Source: Leptobrachium leishanense
Taxonomy: Eukaryota; Chordata; Amphibia; Anura; Megophryidae
Assembly: GCA_009667805.1 (NCBI GenBank)
Contig: CM019071.1
Span: 44,206,250-44,270,249, forward strand
DNA: 64,000 bases
Direction of reading: 5' to 3'
Under the pieces are notes generated by a model, which saw only the letters and a list, made by a program, of their open reading frames with translations, was not told the DNA's origin and did no database searches. Below, piece by piece: positions 51,081-63,040 of this stretch (positions within the stretch are counted from its first letter, which is position 1; every line of letters starts with the position of its first letter). Both the position numbers and the translations under genes were made by a program.

Positions 51081-52340
51081 TTTTTTGCAACTCAATTGGC
51101 AATATCTTATCACGTTACACTGTGTAACCATTCAGTAAACTTGTATTAAACAGCAAAGCTGAAAACACAGCGTTAACTTAGAGCAATTGTTTTTTTATTT
51201 CTGTTAATTGTTTCCACCTGAAAGTGTTATCTGTGGGACCTTCCTCCTGTCCCCCTGTATTACTGTAAAGAAGCTGCAAAGAGCAGCCCCCGACCCTCCA
51301 TCACTGTAAAAAACTTGACTTCAGTATTCCAGCAGCCAGGGATTTGTCAGAATACAGGGGGAGCTGTGGGGTCAGTCGCTGCTGTACAGGGATAAGATTA
51401 AGGAAGTTATAATGAGTGTAAATCCCTGTACAGTACAGATACAAGGCGTTGCTGTAATTGCCACACACAGGCATTATGCAGCACATACAGATACAAGGTG
51501 TTGCTGTAATTGCCATACACAGGCATTATGCAGCACATACAGATACAAGGTGTTGCTGTAATTGCCATACACAGGCATTATGCAGCACATACAGATACAA
51601 GGTGTTGCTGTATTTGCAATACACAGGCATTATGCAGCACATACAGATACAAGGTGTTTCTGTAATTGTCATACACAGGCATTATGCGGCACATACAGAT
51701 ACAAAGTGTTACTGTAATTGCCACACACAGGCATTATGCAGCACATACAGATAGGTACAAGGTGTTGCTGTAATTGCCATACACAGGCATTATGCGGCAC
51801 ATACAGATACAAAGTGTTACTGTAATTGCCACACACAGGCATTATGCAGCACATACAGATACAAGGTGTTGCTGTAATTGCCACACACAGGCATTATGCA
51901 GCACATACAGATAGGTACAAGGTGTTGCTGTAATTGCCATACACAGGCATTATGCGGCACATACAGATACAAAGTGTTACTGTAATTGCCATACACAGGC
52001 ATTATGCAGCACATACAGATACAAGGTGTTGCTGTAATTGCCATACACAGGCATTATGCGGCACATACAGATACAAGGTGTTGCTGTAATTGCCATACAC
52101 AGGCATTATGCAGCACATACAGATACAAGGTGTTGCTGTAATTGCCATACACAGGCATTATGCAGTACATACAAATATTGCATTGCTAATAATCTCATTC
52201 TGATCAGTACAAATCTCCATAAGCAGGAGATCTCACCATTTTATTATGTTTCTGCAGCACATTTACTGCAACTGCCTGTATGCTGATAAGGCAGACCCCG
52301 TGTAAGCAGGAGATCTCACCATTTTATTAACTGTCTGCAG

Positions 52341-54852
52341 TAGGGATGGGCTGCCGGTTCGAATCGGTTCGATTCGAACATGGACTGTTCGAAAATTGTC
52401 AAACTTCTAACTTTTCGGCACGTTCACGGAAAGTTCGAGAAAAAATTCAAAAATGCTTAAGATTCTAAAAATAAAGAGACTCTTTACTGCAGAATCTATA
52501 TATATGAAATAGTTTGTGTCCATTGCCATCCACCAGAGCCAGATGCGCGCGCAGCCCTACTGGTCAGCTGCGCACGCATCCAACACACAGCTGCTGACGT
52601 TAGAGGGTCTCAACTGCAAAGCACACCCTCATTGGATGGATCACCGCAAACTACGGAACACCCACTTGCGGAGGGGAGACTCGGCTGGAGGACTCACTGA
52701 TCATTGGTAGGTCTGTGCTTCTGATGGCCCGTCCCACATTCTCCCTATTTCTGTGAGCTCAGCTCACACGAGCAGGCAGAAACGGAGACAAGCATCCAGC
52801 TTTTCCCCAGCTCCTCTCCCCCTCCCTAACAGCCAAACGAGGAGGCCAGGAGGGAGGCAAGCAGGAGAGCTGCATGCACCCCCTCCCCCCCAGGCGCTCT
52901 GGGACAGGGATCAGACCCAGCACGTGACACCCACTCGATGCCGCCACAACTCTCCAAGTGTCACTCAGAGAGAATTCCTGTAACACCCGGCATAATAAGC
53001 ACAAACTGTCTGATTGCACAGAGGATCATAACAACACATGGGACCTAACAACATGCAGGACCCTAACAACACATTGCACCGTGCACAGAGGGCCTTAACA
53101 CACTGCATGGTGTTATTACACCTTATGGGGGTTATTACACTGTGTGTGAGTGAGGGGGGTATTATACTGCGTGGGCGAATTATTACAGTGGGTAGTATAC
53201 TGTGTGGAGGATTATTGCACTGAGGGAGCACCTGTGCAGCCAGATCCTGCGTGCGTCAAACAGCCACCTCATTGGGAGCACTGGCCAGCCAGATCCTTTA
53301 CATCAATAGACTGCCCTCCGGGGAGCACTGAGAGTAGCCAGATCCTGGAGAGCACTGAGAGTAGCCAGATCCTGGAGAGCACTGAGAGTAGCCAGATCCT
53401 GGAGAGCACTGAGAGTCGCCATATCCTGTGGAGCACTGAGAACAGCCAGATCCTGGGGAGCACCTGAGGGGCCAGATTCTGGGGAGCACCTGAGCAGCCA
53501 GATTCTGGGGAGCACCTGAGCAGCCAGATTCTGGGGAGCACAGAGCAACCAGATTCTGGGGCGCACCAAGCAGCCAGTTCCTGGGGAGCACCAAGCAGCA
53601 GCCAGATCCTGGGGAGCACCACTCAGCCATATCCAGGGGTACGACAAGTAGCCGCATCATACTTGAAAACATACTTGAAAACGAGAGAAATCTCAATGTA
53701 TCCTTCCTGGTAAAATCCTTTAATAAATAATATAAATAAAATTGGGAGCACTGGCCAGCCAGATCCTCTACAACAATAGACTGCCCCCTGGAGAGCACTG
53801 AGAGCAGCCAGATCCAGGGGAGCACTGAGAGCAGCCAGATCCAGGGGAGCACTGAGAGCAGCCAGATCCTGGGGAGCACCCGAGCAGCCAGATCCTGGGG
53901 AGCACCTGGGCAGCCAGATCCTGGAAAGCACCTGTGCAGCCAGATCCTGGGGAGCACCTGGGCAGCCAGATCCTGAGCAGCACCTGGGCAGCCAGATTCT
54001 GAGGAGCACCTGGGCAGCCAGATCCTGGGGAGCACCTGGGAAATCAGATCCTGGGTGCGACAAGCAGCCACATCATTTGGAGCACTGGGCAGCCAGATCC
54101 TCTACAACAATAGACTGCCCTCCGGGTCCAGCATAGCCAGAGCGGATTGCTGGCAGTCCTACCAGTCAGCTGCGGAGAGCCGGATGCGTGCGCAGTCCCA
54201 CAGGTCAGCTGCATGCGCATCCAGGAGATGCATTGAGAACAGCCAGATCCTGGGGAGCACCTGGGTGCGATAAACAGCCACATCATTGGGAGCACTGGGC
54301 AGCCATATCCTCTACAACAATAGACTACCCTCCAGGCAGGCTTTATACCTAGTATAATAATAAACGGTATGTTAGGTATTGAATTAAAACAGGAATATTT
54401 TTAACATTGAAGCCTATGGGATAAACATTTCCCACTCCTTTTTGCTCAAACATTTCCCACTCCATATTGGTCAAACATTTCCTACTCCTTGTTGCTCAAA
54501 CATTTCCCACGGCTTCAAATCGCGTTTAAACACGAGCAAAAGCGGTAAAAATTAGCTCAGCGCACAGCGGTGAATTGGCTCAGCACTCAGCAGTGAAAGG
54601 GTTAAAAACCTTTTTTTTGTTTGTTTTCTTTTTCATTGTTTCCTGTCCCCCAGGGCAGTACCTGGACCCCCATACACCTTTTTATGGCCAATATCTTGCA
54701 TATATGCCCTCTTGGAGGGGACCTTAATTTTCGAACGTTCGAGCACCATTGACTTGGATGGTGGTTGAATTGTGTTCGAGTTCGCAGTCAAACTTTTTCG
54801 GGGGTACGAGTTCGAATGTGAACCGAACACGGGGGTGGTCAGCCCATCACTT
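52341..54852 (+). mobile_element. 2.5-kb non-autonomous hAT element
   Basis: Left end TAGGGATGGGCTGCCGGTTC, right end GGTCAGCCCATCACTT (imperfect inverted repeats), with an exact 8-bp duplication GTCTGCAG at 52333-52340 and 54853-54860. The interior has a GC-rich region, a 26-bp minisatellite and a captured piggyBac 3' end (54528-54606, ending CAGCAGTGAAAGGGTTAA). The 3' part (54640-54770) resembles the broken hAT at 42671-42805. No transposase. Open frames at 53268-54071 are repeat artefacts. Confidence 0.85.
53317..54110 (+). repeat. 26-bp minisatellite within the hAT element
   Basis: Tandem units of AGCAGCCAGATCCTGGGGAG plus CACCTG, with 24-bp variants (AGAGTAGCCAGATCCTGGAG). It is interrupted by a non-repeat segment at 53636-53745. 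A larger duplication is evident: TTGGGAGCACTGGCCAGCCA precedes both sub-arrays (53272 and 53741), and a similar phrase occurs again at 54078 and 54288. Confidence 0.85.
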
Positions 54853-55150
54853 GTCTGCAGCACATTTACAGCATCTGCCTGTATGCTGATAATGCAGACC
54901 ACGTGTAAGCAGTAGATGTCTCCATTTTATTTTCTGTTTGCAGCACATTTACTGCATCTGCCTGTATGCTGATAATGCAGACACAGTGTAAGCAGAAGCT
55001 CTCACTATTTTATTCTCTGTCTGCAGCACATTTCCTGACACAAAGGTCATTCCTGCCCGTATGCTGATAATGTGTGACATTTGTGTCAGATAAGGGACAC
55101 CGTCTAGAGTTTAGAAATTTTCATCCCAGTGATATTTCTATAAAGGAGAA

Positions 55151-56176
55151 ACCAACACAAGGGAAATTAAAAATGAGCAAATTTACATTTTATTTTATTT
55201 TTAACTATCACAGAATAAAAACTGATATTTTATAGCAATTTTAAGCATTAGATAACCTTTCCATGTTTGGAAAAAAAAATTGTGAAAATATTCCAATGGA
55301 ATTTCCGAGTAACAAATATAATGATTTGTAAGAGTTTACACAATGATATTTACATATGAATATAATCAGTTATTCTGGGATTATCCGGCAATCGATGGAC
55401 AGACCTGTCTTTTATTCACACTGGAGCAGTGGCGACTCTAGGAACAATATTTAGGGGGGGCACAGAAGATACCGCAGTCAAAACTGGGGGGGCACTAATA
55501 ATTTTCACCATTAAATCATACCACTGAATAAAAATAAGAGCCCTATCACTTGGTGTGAACTAAAACACCATCACTAAAGGATAAATTTAGCGCAGACTAA
55601 CAGATCACCTTGTCTGCGGTAGTCCATAAACAAGGTCGTTTGGCGCACGCTAGGAAAACTCTAAGACCCGAGCTGAGACCCAGCGCTAATGCAGTTGTGT
55701 ACAGGATAGAAACACTAATAATTACTGAGCTAATGTGTTTGGTCTAATTAGCATCTTTTGCTGCACATCATCCATTAAGTGAATATTTTGTACCGTGCTA
55801 CTTCTTATGAGTGTGATATACTGAGTTGCATTGATTCCATCCATCAGCATTGCTATAGCCACACAGTGCCCATCCGATACACGTCATTCATTCAATTTAA
55901 TGTTTTTTATTGGTGTCTTCTTGCAAAGTTTGTATTAATAAAGTTGTTTAGTGTGAACAGGATAGAACGTTTTTTTTTCCAGTGCCGGGCCATACCTATC
56001 CCCCGCCCTCACAAGCTTGAATATGAACACATCCAGTGAATAACCTCACACCACTGCATTATTAAAATCATCTAAGGTGGCCGCATCATCCATGTTTATA
56101 TGCACACATATATTAAGGCTGATGGACATTGCATGATAAATGCCTCCCAGCAGCATGTAGAATCATTACACTGCAT
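55151..56176. other. Intron 3 of gene 2 (if continued); no gene seen
   Basis: AT-rich. A 55600-55700 segment matches 27780-27920 in reverse complement. A GTGGCGACTCTAGGAACAAT / GGGGGGGCAC segment (55425-55495) looks like a dispersed repeat end. The open frame at 55779-56039 has no recognisable features. Confidence 0.4.
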
Positions 56177-56979
56177 TTAACCACTTCGCTGCTACGGACG
56201 CGCTGAGCGCGTCCAGGAAGTTCCCGCTGCTGTGCGGAGGACGCGCTCAGCGCGTCCGATCCTCCCGGCAGCGAAGCGGCGGTGTGGCTGAGATCCCCGG
56301 CGGCAAACAGTGAGGGACCGACATCCGGGATGTCGGCCCTCACTGTGGGATCATGGGAGTCGCGGTGACGTCATCACGCCTGGCGTGATGACGTCACCTT
56401 CAACAGCCGCATAGACAGCCCTTAGGAGGAGGGGGGAGAGGTCCTTAGGACCTCTCTATCTCCTCATCCGTAAGGGCTGCAGTAATAAATGAGGCACCGA
56501 TGGAAAGCCCAGAGCCTGAGCTTTCCAACGGTGTGCCTCATTATAATGTAAAATGTAAAAAAATTTTTTTTAAAAAAACATAAAGTAAAAAACACCACAC
56601 ACAGGGTCTCTAAGGGCAGTAAAAAAAATCAAAACTGCCCAGATGCCCCCAAACCCCACATTTAATAAAAATACAATCCCTTTTTTATTATTTTATTTCA
56701 CATTTTATTGTTACAGCTATGTGATCACTGTAGTAACAATGATCACTTAGCTGTCACAATTATCACTGCCACCTCCAACATGGCCGCTGAGGATAGAAAT
56801 ATAACCCTAAAATGACCCCGTAACTAGCGATTGACCCTCCAGCCAATCACGGGGAATGAATTTTTCAAATCTTGATAATTTTTTCATTTCTATCCTCAGT
56901 CTGCATGTGGATTGCGAGGTGTTAGTGTCGCAGAGGCTGTCTCCATAAAATAGGTGATAAATTCCTAATACACACATTA

Positions 56980-57262
56980 TATATATATATATACACACAC
57001 ACACATATATATACATATATACGCACACACACATATATATACACATATTTACGCACGCACACGCGCGCACGCGCGCACACACGCGTACACGCACACACGC
57101 GCACGCACACACGCGCACGCACACACGCACACACGCGCACGCACACACGCACACACGCGCACGCACACACGCGCACGCTTATATATATATATATAGAATA
57201 TATTATATACGCACACACACGTGCATATATATATATACACACATATATATATATATAGATAC
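56980..57262. repeat. Compound alternating purine-pyrimidine microsatellite
   Basis: Runs of TA, CA and mixed CACACGCGCACG repeats over about 280 bp, immediately upstream of the transposase start. Both strands yield long low-complexity open frames (VCVRVCACVR type), which are not genes. Confidence 0.92.
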
Positions 57263-57312
57263 TATCAAACGGCATAATTTTCTTTTGAAAATACATTTTC
57301 AGAAAGCAAATT

Positions 57313-59135
57313 ATGGCTAAAAGGTTTCTAAGCGCTGAGGAAGCGGCTGACGTCCTTATGATGTCAGACTCTGATCCCAGCGCTGATGAATCTTTTGAAG
57401 ATTCAGGCAGTGACTTTGTCCTGGAGCATCATCAGATAGTGACGGTTCCAGTGACGAAGAACTACATGATGAGCCACGGCGTGGCCGCATGGAGTTACCA
57501 GGGTGCTCCCGTGGTAATGCAGGGACCGCACGGTCTGTAGTTGCACTACCTGATCCTGCACCGGCCCAAAGGCCTATTGCAGGGGTATCTGCAACACAGG
57601 CTGTGGCGATGCCTGAACCAGGATCTGACTGGACCTCCCCTAATATGGTCCAGCCAGTATTGCCACAATTTTCTGGCAATCCTGGTATACTAGTGGACAC
57701 CACTAATTTTGAACCCATCAACTTTTTTCAGCTATATATAGATGATGGGTTCTTGGAATTTATTGTTCAGCAGAGCAATCTGTATGCCGAACAATATTTT
57801 CAAGGTCTAGGGGCAGAATTGTTGCCAAGTGCGAGGGCGCGTAAATGGACCCCAACCAGTTTGCCAGAGATGAGGAAGTTCTGGGGCCTCACTCTGCAGA
57901 TGGGGATTGTGCAAAAACCCAGCATAGCCTCATACTGGTCAAAAAAGAGTACCCAAACCACCCCTATCTTCCCTGCTACTATGAGCAGGGACAGATATTT
58001 ATTGCTCCTGCGGTATTTGCATTATAATGATAATGCAAATGCTTTGCCCCGTGACCACCCAGATCACGACCGACTGTACAAGTTGCGGCCACTTCTTGAC
58101 CATCTGATGGCAAGATTTGAAGAGTTATACACTCCAGGCCAAAACTTGTCAGTCGACGAGTCCTTGCTGCTTTATAAGGGACGTCTTGTTTTCAAGCAGT
58201 ACCTCCCTTCGAAGCGAGCTCGGTATGGATAAAACTTTATAAGCTGTGCGAAAGCTCCAGTGGATACATGTATCGCTTTCGTGTATACACTGGAAGGACT
58301 CGCAGCTGGCCCCCCCTGACTGCCCCCCCGCCCTCTCCACCACTGAAAAAATAGTGTGGGACCTCGCTTATCCACTATTCAGTAAAGGTTACTGTATTTA
58401 TACAGATAACTTTTACACGGGTGTGCCGTTGTACAAATTTTTGTACAGCAATGGTACTGGAGCCTGTGGCACCATCCGTTCGAATAGGAAAGGCTTTCCA
58501 ACAAAACAGTTTGGGAAGCAAAAGAGAGGAGAAACATCTGCCTTGCGCTGCGGTGAACTGCTGGCTGTGAAATACACAGACAAAAAGGATGTGCATTTAC
58601 TTACAACGATACATAACGAATGCACATCTGCAGTTCACGTCAGATGGAGAGATTCCCCTATCATGAAACCCCTATGTGTACAGGATTATAATCGGTACAT
58701 GGGGGAGTGGACAAGTCTGACCAGATGCTTGTACCATATCTCGCTTCTCGCAAGGCATATGTATGGTACAAAAAGCTGGCAGTCCATCTGATACAGATGT
58801 CAATGCTTAACGCATTCATCTTGTATCAGGCCACTCATGCCCGACGGATAACATTCCTAAAATTTCAGGAATCTGTTATCGAGTCCCTTCTCTGTCCAGA
58901 AGAGAATGCTCCCATTGTTGAAGAGGTGGAAGATGTAATTAGGTTGCGTGACCGCCACTTTCCTGGCTACATTCCTCCAACTGAAAAAAGAGTGACCCCA
59001 TGTAAAAGGTGTCGGGTTTGCGCGCGCCAAGGGCGGCGTAAGGAAAGCCGCCTTCACTGCCCTGACTGCCCCTCCAAACCAGGTCTTTGTGTGCCCGATT
59101 GCTTCAAGATTTATCATACAGTGACACATTACTAG
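57313..59135 (+). pseudogene. piggyBac transposase, frameshifted
   Basis: A cut-and-paste transposase of the piggyBac family, which excises at TTAA. It reads from ATG 57313 (MAKRFLSAEEAADVLMMSD, acidic N-terminus), shifts near 57425 into the frame of 57489-58232, shifts again after RARYG (about 58230) and at about 58300 into the frame 58246-58791, and loses a G near 58705 before 58707-59135. Family landmarks remain: RYLLLLRYLHYND; first catalytic Asp in LSVDESLLLYKGR (58155-58157); second in YTDNFYTG (58405-58407); third in VDKSDQM (58710-58712), right at a frameshift. The Cys-rich C-terminal domain, CKRCRVCARQG ... CPDCPSKPGLCVPDC, is intact. At least four frameshifts make it inactive. Confidence 0.92.
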
Positions 59136-60129
59136 TGGCATACCGGGACCGAATTGTTTCTCGGCTGAGAACAAACAGATTTCAGGTTGAGGTATGCCAC
59201 TGATTTTGTGCTTCTTGATAAATCTGGCTATAGCACCGTTAAGATCTTTGCAGATCTTGATGACATTCTGATGGACACAGTGCAGTGTAATCTGGACAGA
59301 GCTTGCCCGGATCATGCTGGCATTTATTCCTGGATAGTGCTATTCCTCTAAATTTTCCCAAATAAAAAAACAAACCAAAACCATCCCCATTATTTTATAG
59401 CAGTGTTAATAAAAAAACTACCCACCACGTTTCACTACCCACTCCGGTTCAATACCCACCACGTTTCACTACCCACCTACAGTTCACTACCCACCCCCAG
59501 TTATAATGTAATTCACCCCACATACAATAAAATAGGTTGCCCCATCCCCAACAATCTGATGTCCTCCGTACGTCAGATGTAGAAAGAAGCCTCTGAAGAC
59601 AGATTGAACTGCGGTGTTAATGGTGTGTCTTCAACTTCTTTGTCTCTGCCCTTTTCTTTGCCCCTTCCCTTCACCCACTTCCTTACCTATGTTCTTTCAT
59701 GAATGGTGTGTGATTCAGTGAGTGAAACAGATGTGAATGGGGGGGGTGTTTCTATTCCACCCCCTCTAATCCTCATTATCTTTCTCTTTTCCCCTTCCGT
59801 GTTTCTGCACTTTTCCCTTCTTTGCCCCCTTAACGTCACTCGCTCCACTTTTACTAGCTTCTTGCATGAAAGGTGTGTGATTCGGTGAGTGAAACAGATG
59901 TGAAAGATGTGTGAATGGTCAGTAACCTGGTTGGGGCCTTGACGTGGCGTTACTGCTCACATGGATGCCCCATGTGCCAATCCAACTGATTGAGTGAATG
60001 TAAAATGTGTGGCGGGCTTGTTGTGTGTTTGTGTAGCACTTTGAGTCACTATACAATTGTTGATAGACTACATAATTGTTGATCAAAATTCATGGGGAAA
60101 ATTTTGTGAATGTTTTTTTTTTTTTTTTT

Positions 60130-60915
60130 TAAGAAGGCATACCTGCATTTAAATGTCTCTAGCCCAACAGAAAATTAAAACAGACCACATAAAGTATATA
60201 TTAGGAGAAACTAGACACCCAGATGAATCAAATGAGGGGTTAAATAAAATTCTATCATAAAAATAGAGGGCGCAACAGCATGTGGAATTTCCATTTATTT
60301 ATTTTTTTGCGCACAAATCCAAATTCCACAAGTTGTTGCGGGCTCAATATTTATGATAGAATAATAAGTAACCCCACGTTTGATTCATCTGGAAGTCTAC
60401 TTTGTCCGGATATATACTTTATTTGGCATATTTTAGATCCCTGTTGAGCTAGAGCCATTTAATTGCAGGTATGCCTCCTTTCAAAAACCGGCATAAAAAG
60501 CTTCTCTAAATTTATTTTGCGCATGGCGCAAATTAGCGCCTCGTGCTCCATCTAGGGGGACCCGGACCACTAAACCTGGGTCTCATTTTTATCACAAGGG
60601 TTGGGGCTTTGCGTTGAGCTAGAGAAAGGCCTAGTTTTCAAAGATTTTATCATGTCTGAAGTGATTGAAATAATTTTTTTTTTTGCGCACAAATCCAAAT
60701 TCCACAAGTTGTTGCGGGCTCAATATTTATGATAGAATAATAAGTAACCCCACGTTTGATTCATCTGGAAGTCTACTTTGTCCGGATATATACTTTATTT
60801 GGCATATTTTAGATCCTGTTGAGCTAGAGCCATTTAATTGCAGGTATGCCTCCTTTCAAAAACCGGCATAAAAAGCTTCTCTAAATTTATTTTGCGCATG
60901 GCGCAAATTAGCACC
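60130..60915. repeat. Foldback plus ~230-bp direct duplication in piggyBac
   Basis: 60309-60538 and 60685-60911 are nearly identical (GCGCACAAATCCAAATTCCA ... TTTTGCGCATGGCGCAAATT), offset 376 bp. 60135-60292 is an inverted, more diverged copy of the same unit (AAGGCATACCTGCATTTAAA ... GTGGAATTT). A nested MITE whose right arm was later duplicated is the simplest reading. Confidence 0.8.
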
Positions 60916-61663
60916 TCCAACGCTGCCTAAACTTGATCTGTGCAATCAAATTGGATCTATTATTTTATAGGAGGGATATATTTATATAGTTAAGCAAAAC
61001 AAAAATATTTTACCCCAAAATTAATATGAAATTATGCAATATAAATCTTGACCTATTATGATTTTTTTTTTTACATTAAATATGATGTTTTTTGAATAAA
61101 GTTATGAATAACAAAATAAATTTAAAAATGTGTCATAAAGGTCTCTTTTTTTGCGGAATTTTGTCTAGTTTCAGAAAATATATAGCTTTTCCATTTCAAT
61201 TGGTTTAGATATACTAATTTTATGTATTACATACAATGAGTCATGACATAAGAAAAAAGCAGATTTTTTTGATTTTTAGAAAACTGCATATTTTTGTACA
61301 AAAAAACATGAAATATTCTCCATTACACCATTTTTAAAAAGGCACCTAATGTATCAATATATAACCACAATAGTTCTGGTCATAAAGTGTAGATAGAAAA
61401 AAATATGCAATGTTGTTCTTCTGAATTTTAACAAAATTTTACTTTTTTCCCCCTTTTCTTTTCTTTTTTTTTTAACTCTTTACTTATACACATAATAATG
61501 ATAAATTTTGAATCTGTGGAGTCTGCTGAAAAAAAGGATATATAATTTGTCTTGGTCATATAAGAAAACTTGACTTCAAATCGCATTTAAACATGATGAG
61601 CACAAAACGGTAAAAATGAGCTCAGCACACGGGCAGGAAATGCCTCAGCAGCGAAAGGGTTAA

Positions 61664-62920
61664 TAGAGCCAAAAGAAAGGCCAGGTGAGCGACAATAACT
61701 TCCCTGCTGCAGCATATAAACAATACATGTTTCAGGGCAAGACTTATCCATGTGTCACTTTAAACATGGTCCACACGGTCACCCTAATAATCAACCACTT
61801 CCATACTATGAATAACCCCCAGCATAAAATGTTAAAAATTAGGCAATATATTAGGATATATGTGGATAAAGGACACTTTTATAATAGAGCCGACTGCAAC
61901 AGCAACGACAATGCGGACCAGATCCATTACAATGGTGAATGGGGCCAAGAGAACACCTGTGCTGCATTCCTTTCAATTGCCTGTTAATTTTGGGCGAGGA
62001 TCTGTTTTTTCTGTTTTTTTGGAGATAGCGCCAGGGTTGAGCAGTAGGTAAAATGTTGCAATTAGCGCCCCTAAAAAATTAGCGCTGGCAACAAGTGATC
62101 TGTTAGCTGCAAAAGCACTAGAGATTTCTAGCGCTCTCCGTGTTAAGTAAAGGACGCGGAAAGTACAGTAAACTCGTGGTACAAGTCGCTAATAGCAACA
62201 CACTAAGTGATTTTTCCCGTTTGTAGCGGGAGGCAAAAGATCTGTTGGTCAGGCGCTAGACTCAATTAACCTGGCGCTAACGCAAAACCATGCGCACGCA
62301 AGGGTTAACCCACACCAGGTAATAGTGCCCTAAATAAGTATATATAAATAAGATTCCAAAACCCCAGAGTAATGTGATGCAATGAGTAATGTGATGCAAT
62401 GAGTAATGTGATGCAATGTAGCCTTTTTATTGTACTAACCTGATACTTTATTTGACGCAATTCGGCAGTTTTCGCTGAATGTCTGATTGCTGCTTCGGCG
62501 ACTCCACTTTTAGCAAATTACAGTGACCATTCACTAAATAGGAATTCACTATATTTTCGGCGAAATGAATTCCCCGAAATGTGACGAAAAGCAAAGGATC
62601 TAAAGATTATTAGACCCTTTAGATTCTAACTTCCATAATAACCCCTAAAATACCATAAACTCACGGAAATACAATAAAAATAATAAACAATGTGGCATTT
62701 AGCCTACTCATTGACCCCTAAAATGCCATTAATCATGGGAAAACATGAAATGAATACACTGTGCGGCATGTAGCTACCTATTAACCCCTACAATGCAATT
62801 AATCACAAAAAAAATAAAATGTATACTGTGAGGGATGAAGCCTACCCATTAACCCTTAATATACAACTAAACCAAGGCAAAAACTAACGTAATGCACAAT
62901 GTAATGTATAGTCAGAACAT
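61664..62920. other. No gene assigned
   Basis: The open frame at 61685-61987 shows no known domain. 62000-62330 is rich in GCGCTA/AGCGCT words related to the dispersed segment at 27780-27920 and 55600-55700. 62380-62420 has four GTGATGCAATGAGTAAT-type short repeats. Confidence 0.4.
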
Positions 62921-63040
62921 TAACCACTTCACTGCTGAGCCATTTCAACCCTGTGAAAATGCTTAAGATTAAGTGCCCGTTATTTAATCTTTTATGACTT
63001 TTATTTCAAACTGAATATGTTTGGTATCATTGGAAAGGTG
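62921..63040 (+). mobile_element. piggyBac-type left-end fragment
   Basis: TTAACCACTTCACTGCTGAG resembles the left ends at 33122 and 56177. ATGTTTGGTATCATTGGAAA follows at about 63016, as in other TTAA elements here. It stops where a different repeat begins (GTAACGGGGAGCC). Confidence 0.55.

Larger units (their letters stand above)
51230..55150 (+). repeat. Composite repeat, fullest copy, split by a hAT element
   Basis: Left flank 51230-51434 (with CTGTGGGGTCAGTCGCTGCT); about 14 units of the 52-bp monomer at 51435-52175; spacer 52176-52210; then 83-bp-type units (AAGCAGGAGATCTCACCATT) at 52210-52340 and, after the hAT insertion, 54853-55050; right flank to about 55150 (TTTTCATCCCAGTGATATTTC). 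Order and flanks match the reversed copy at 4820-5660. Some 52-bp units carry an ATAGGTAC insertion. Confidence 0.88.
56177..61663 (+). mobile_element. piggyBac transposon, near full length (5.5 kb)
   Basis: TTAA at 56177-56180 and 61660-61663. Ends TTAACCACTTCGCTGCTACG and CTCAGCAGCGAAAGGGTTAA. Two subterminal 19-bp palindromes, GGACGCGCTSAGCGCGTCC (56196-56214 and 56239-56257), are placed as in the MITE at 33122. It contains a broken transposase (57313-59135), a dinucleotide-rich microsatellite and a nested foldback repeat. The shared ends mean this family could have mobilised the 33122-34349 element. Confidence 0.87.

Noticed and set aside
53268..54071. 257-codon minus-strand frame with LPRIWL repeats
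   Set aside because: Artefact of the 26-bp minisatellite inside a non-autonomous hAT element.
56807..57296. Minus-strand frames rich in VCVRVCACVR
   Set aside because: Translation of a CA/CG/TA microsatellite.
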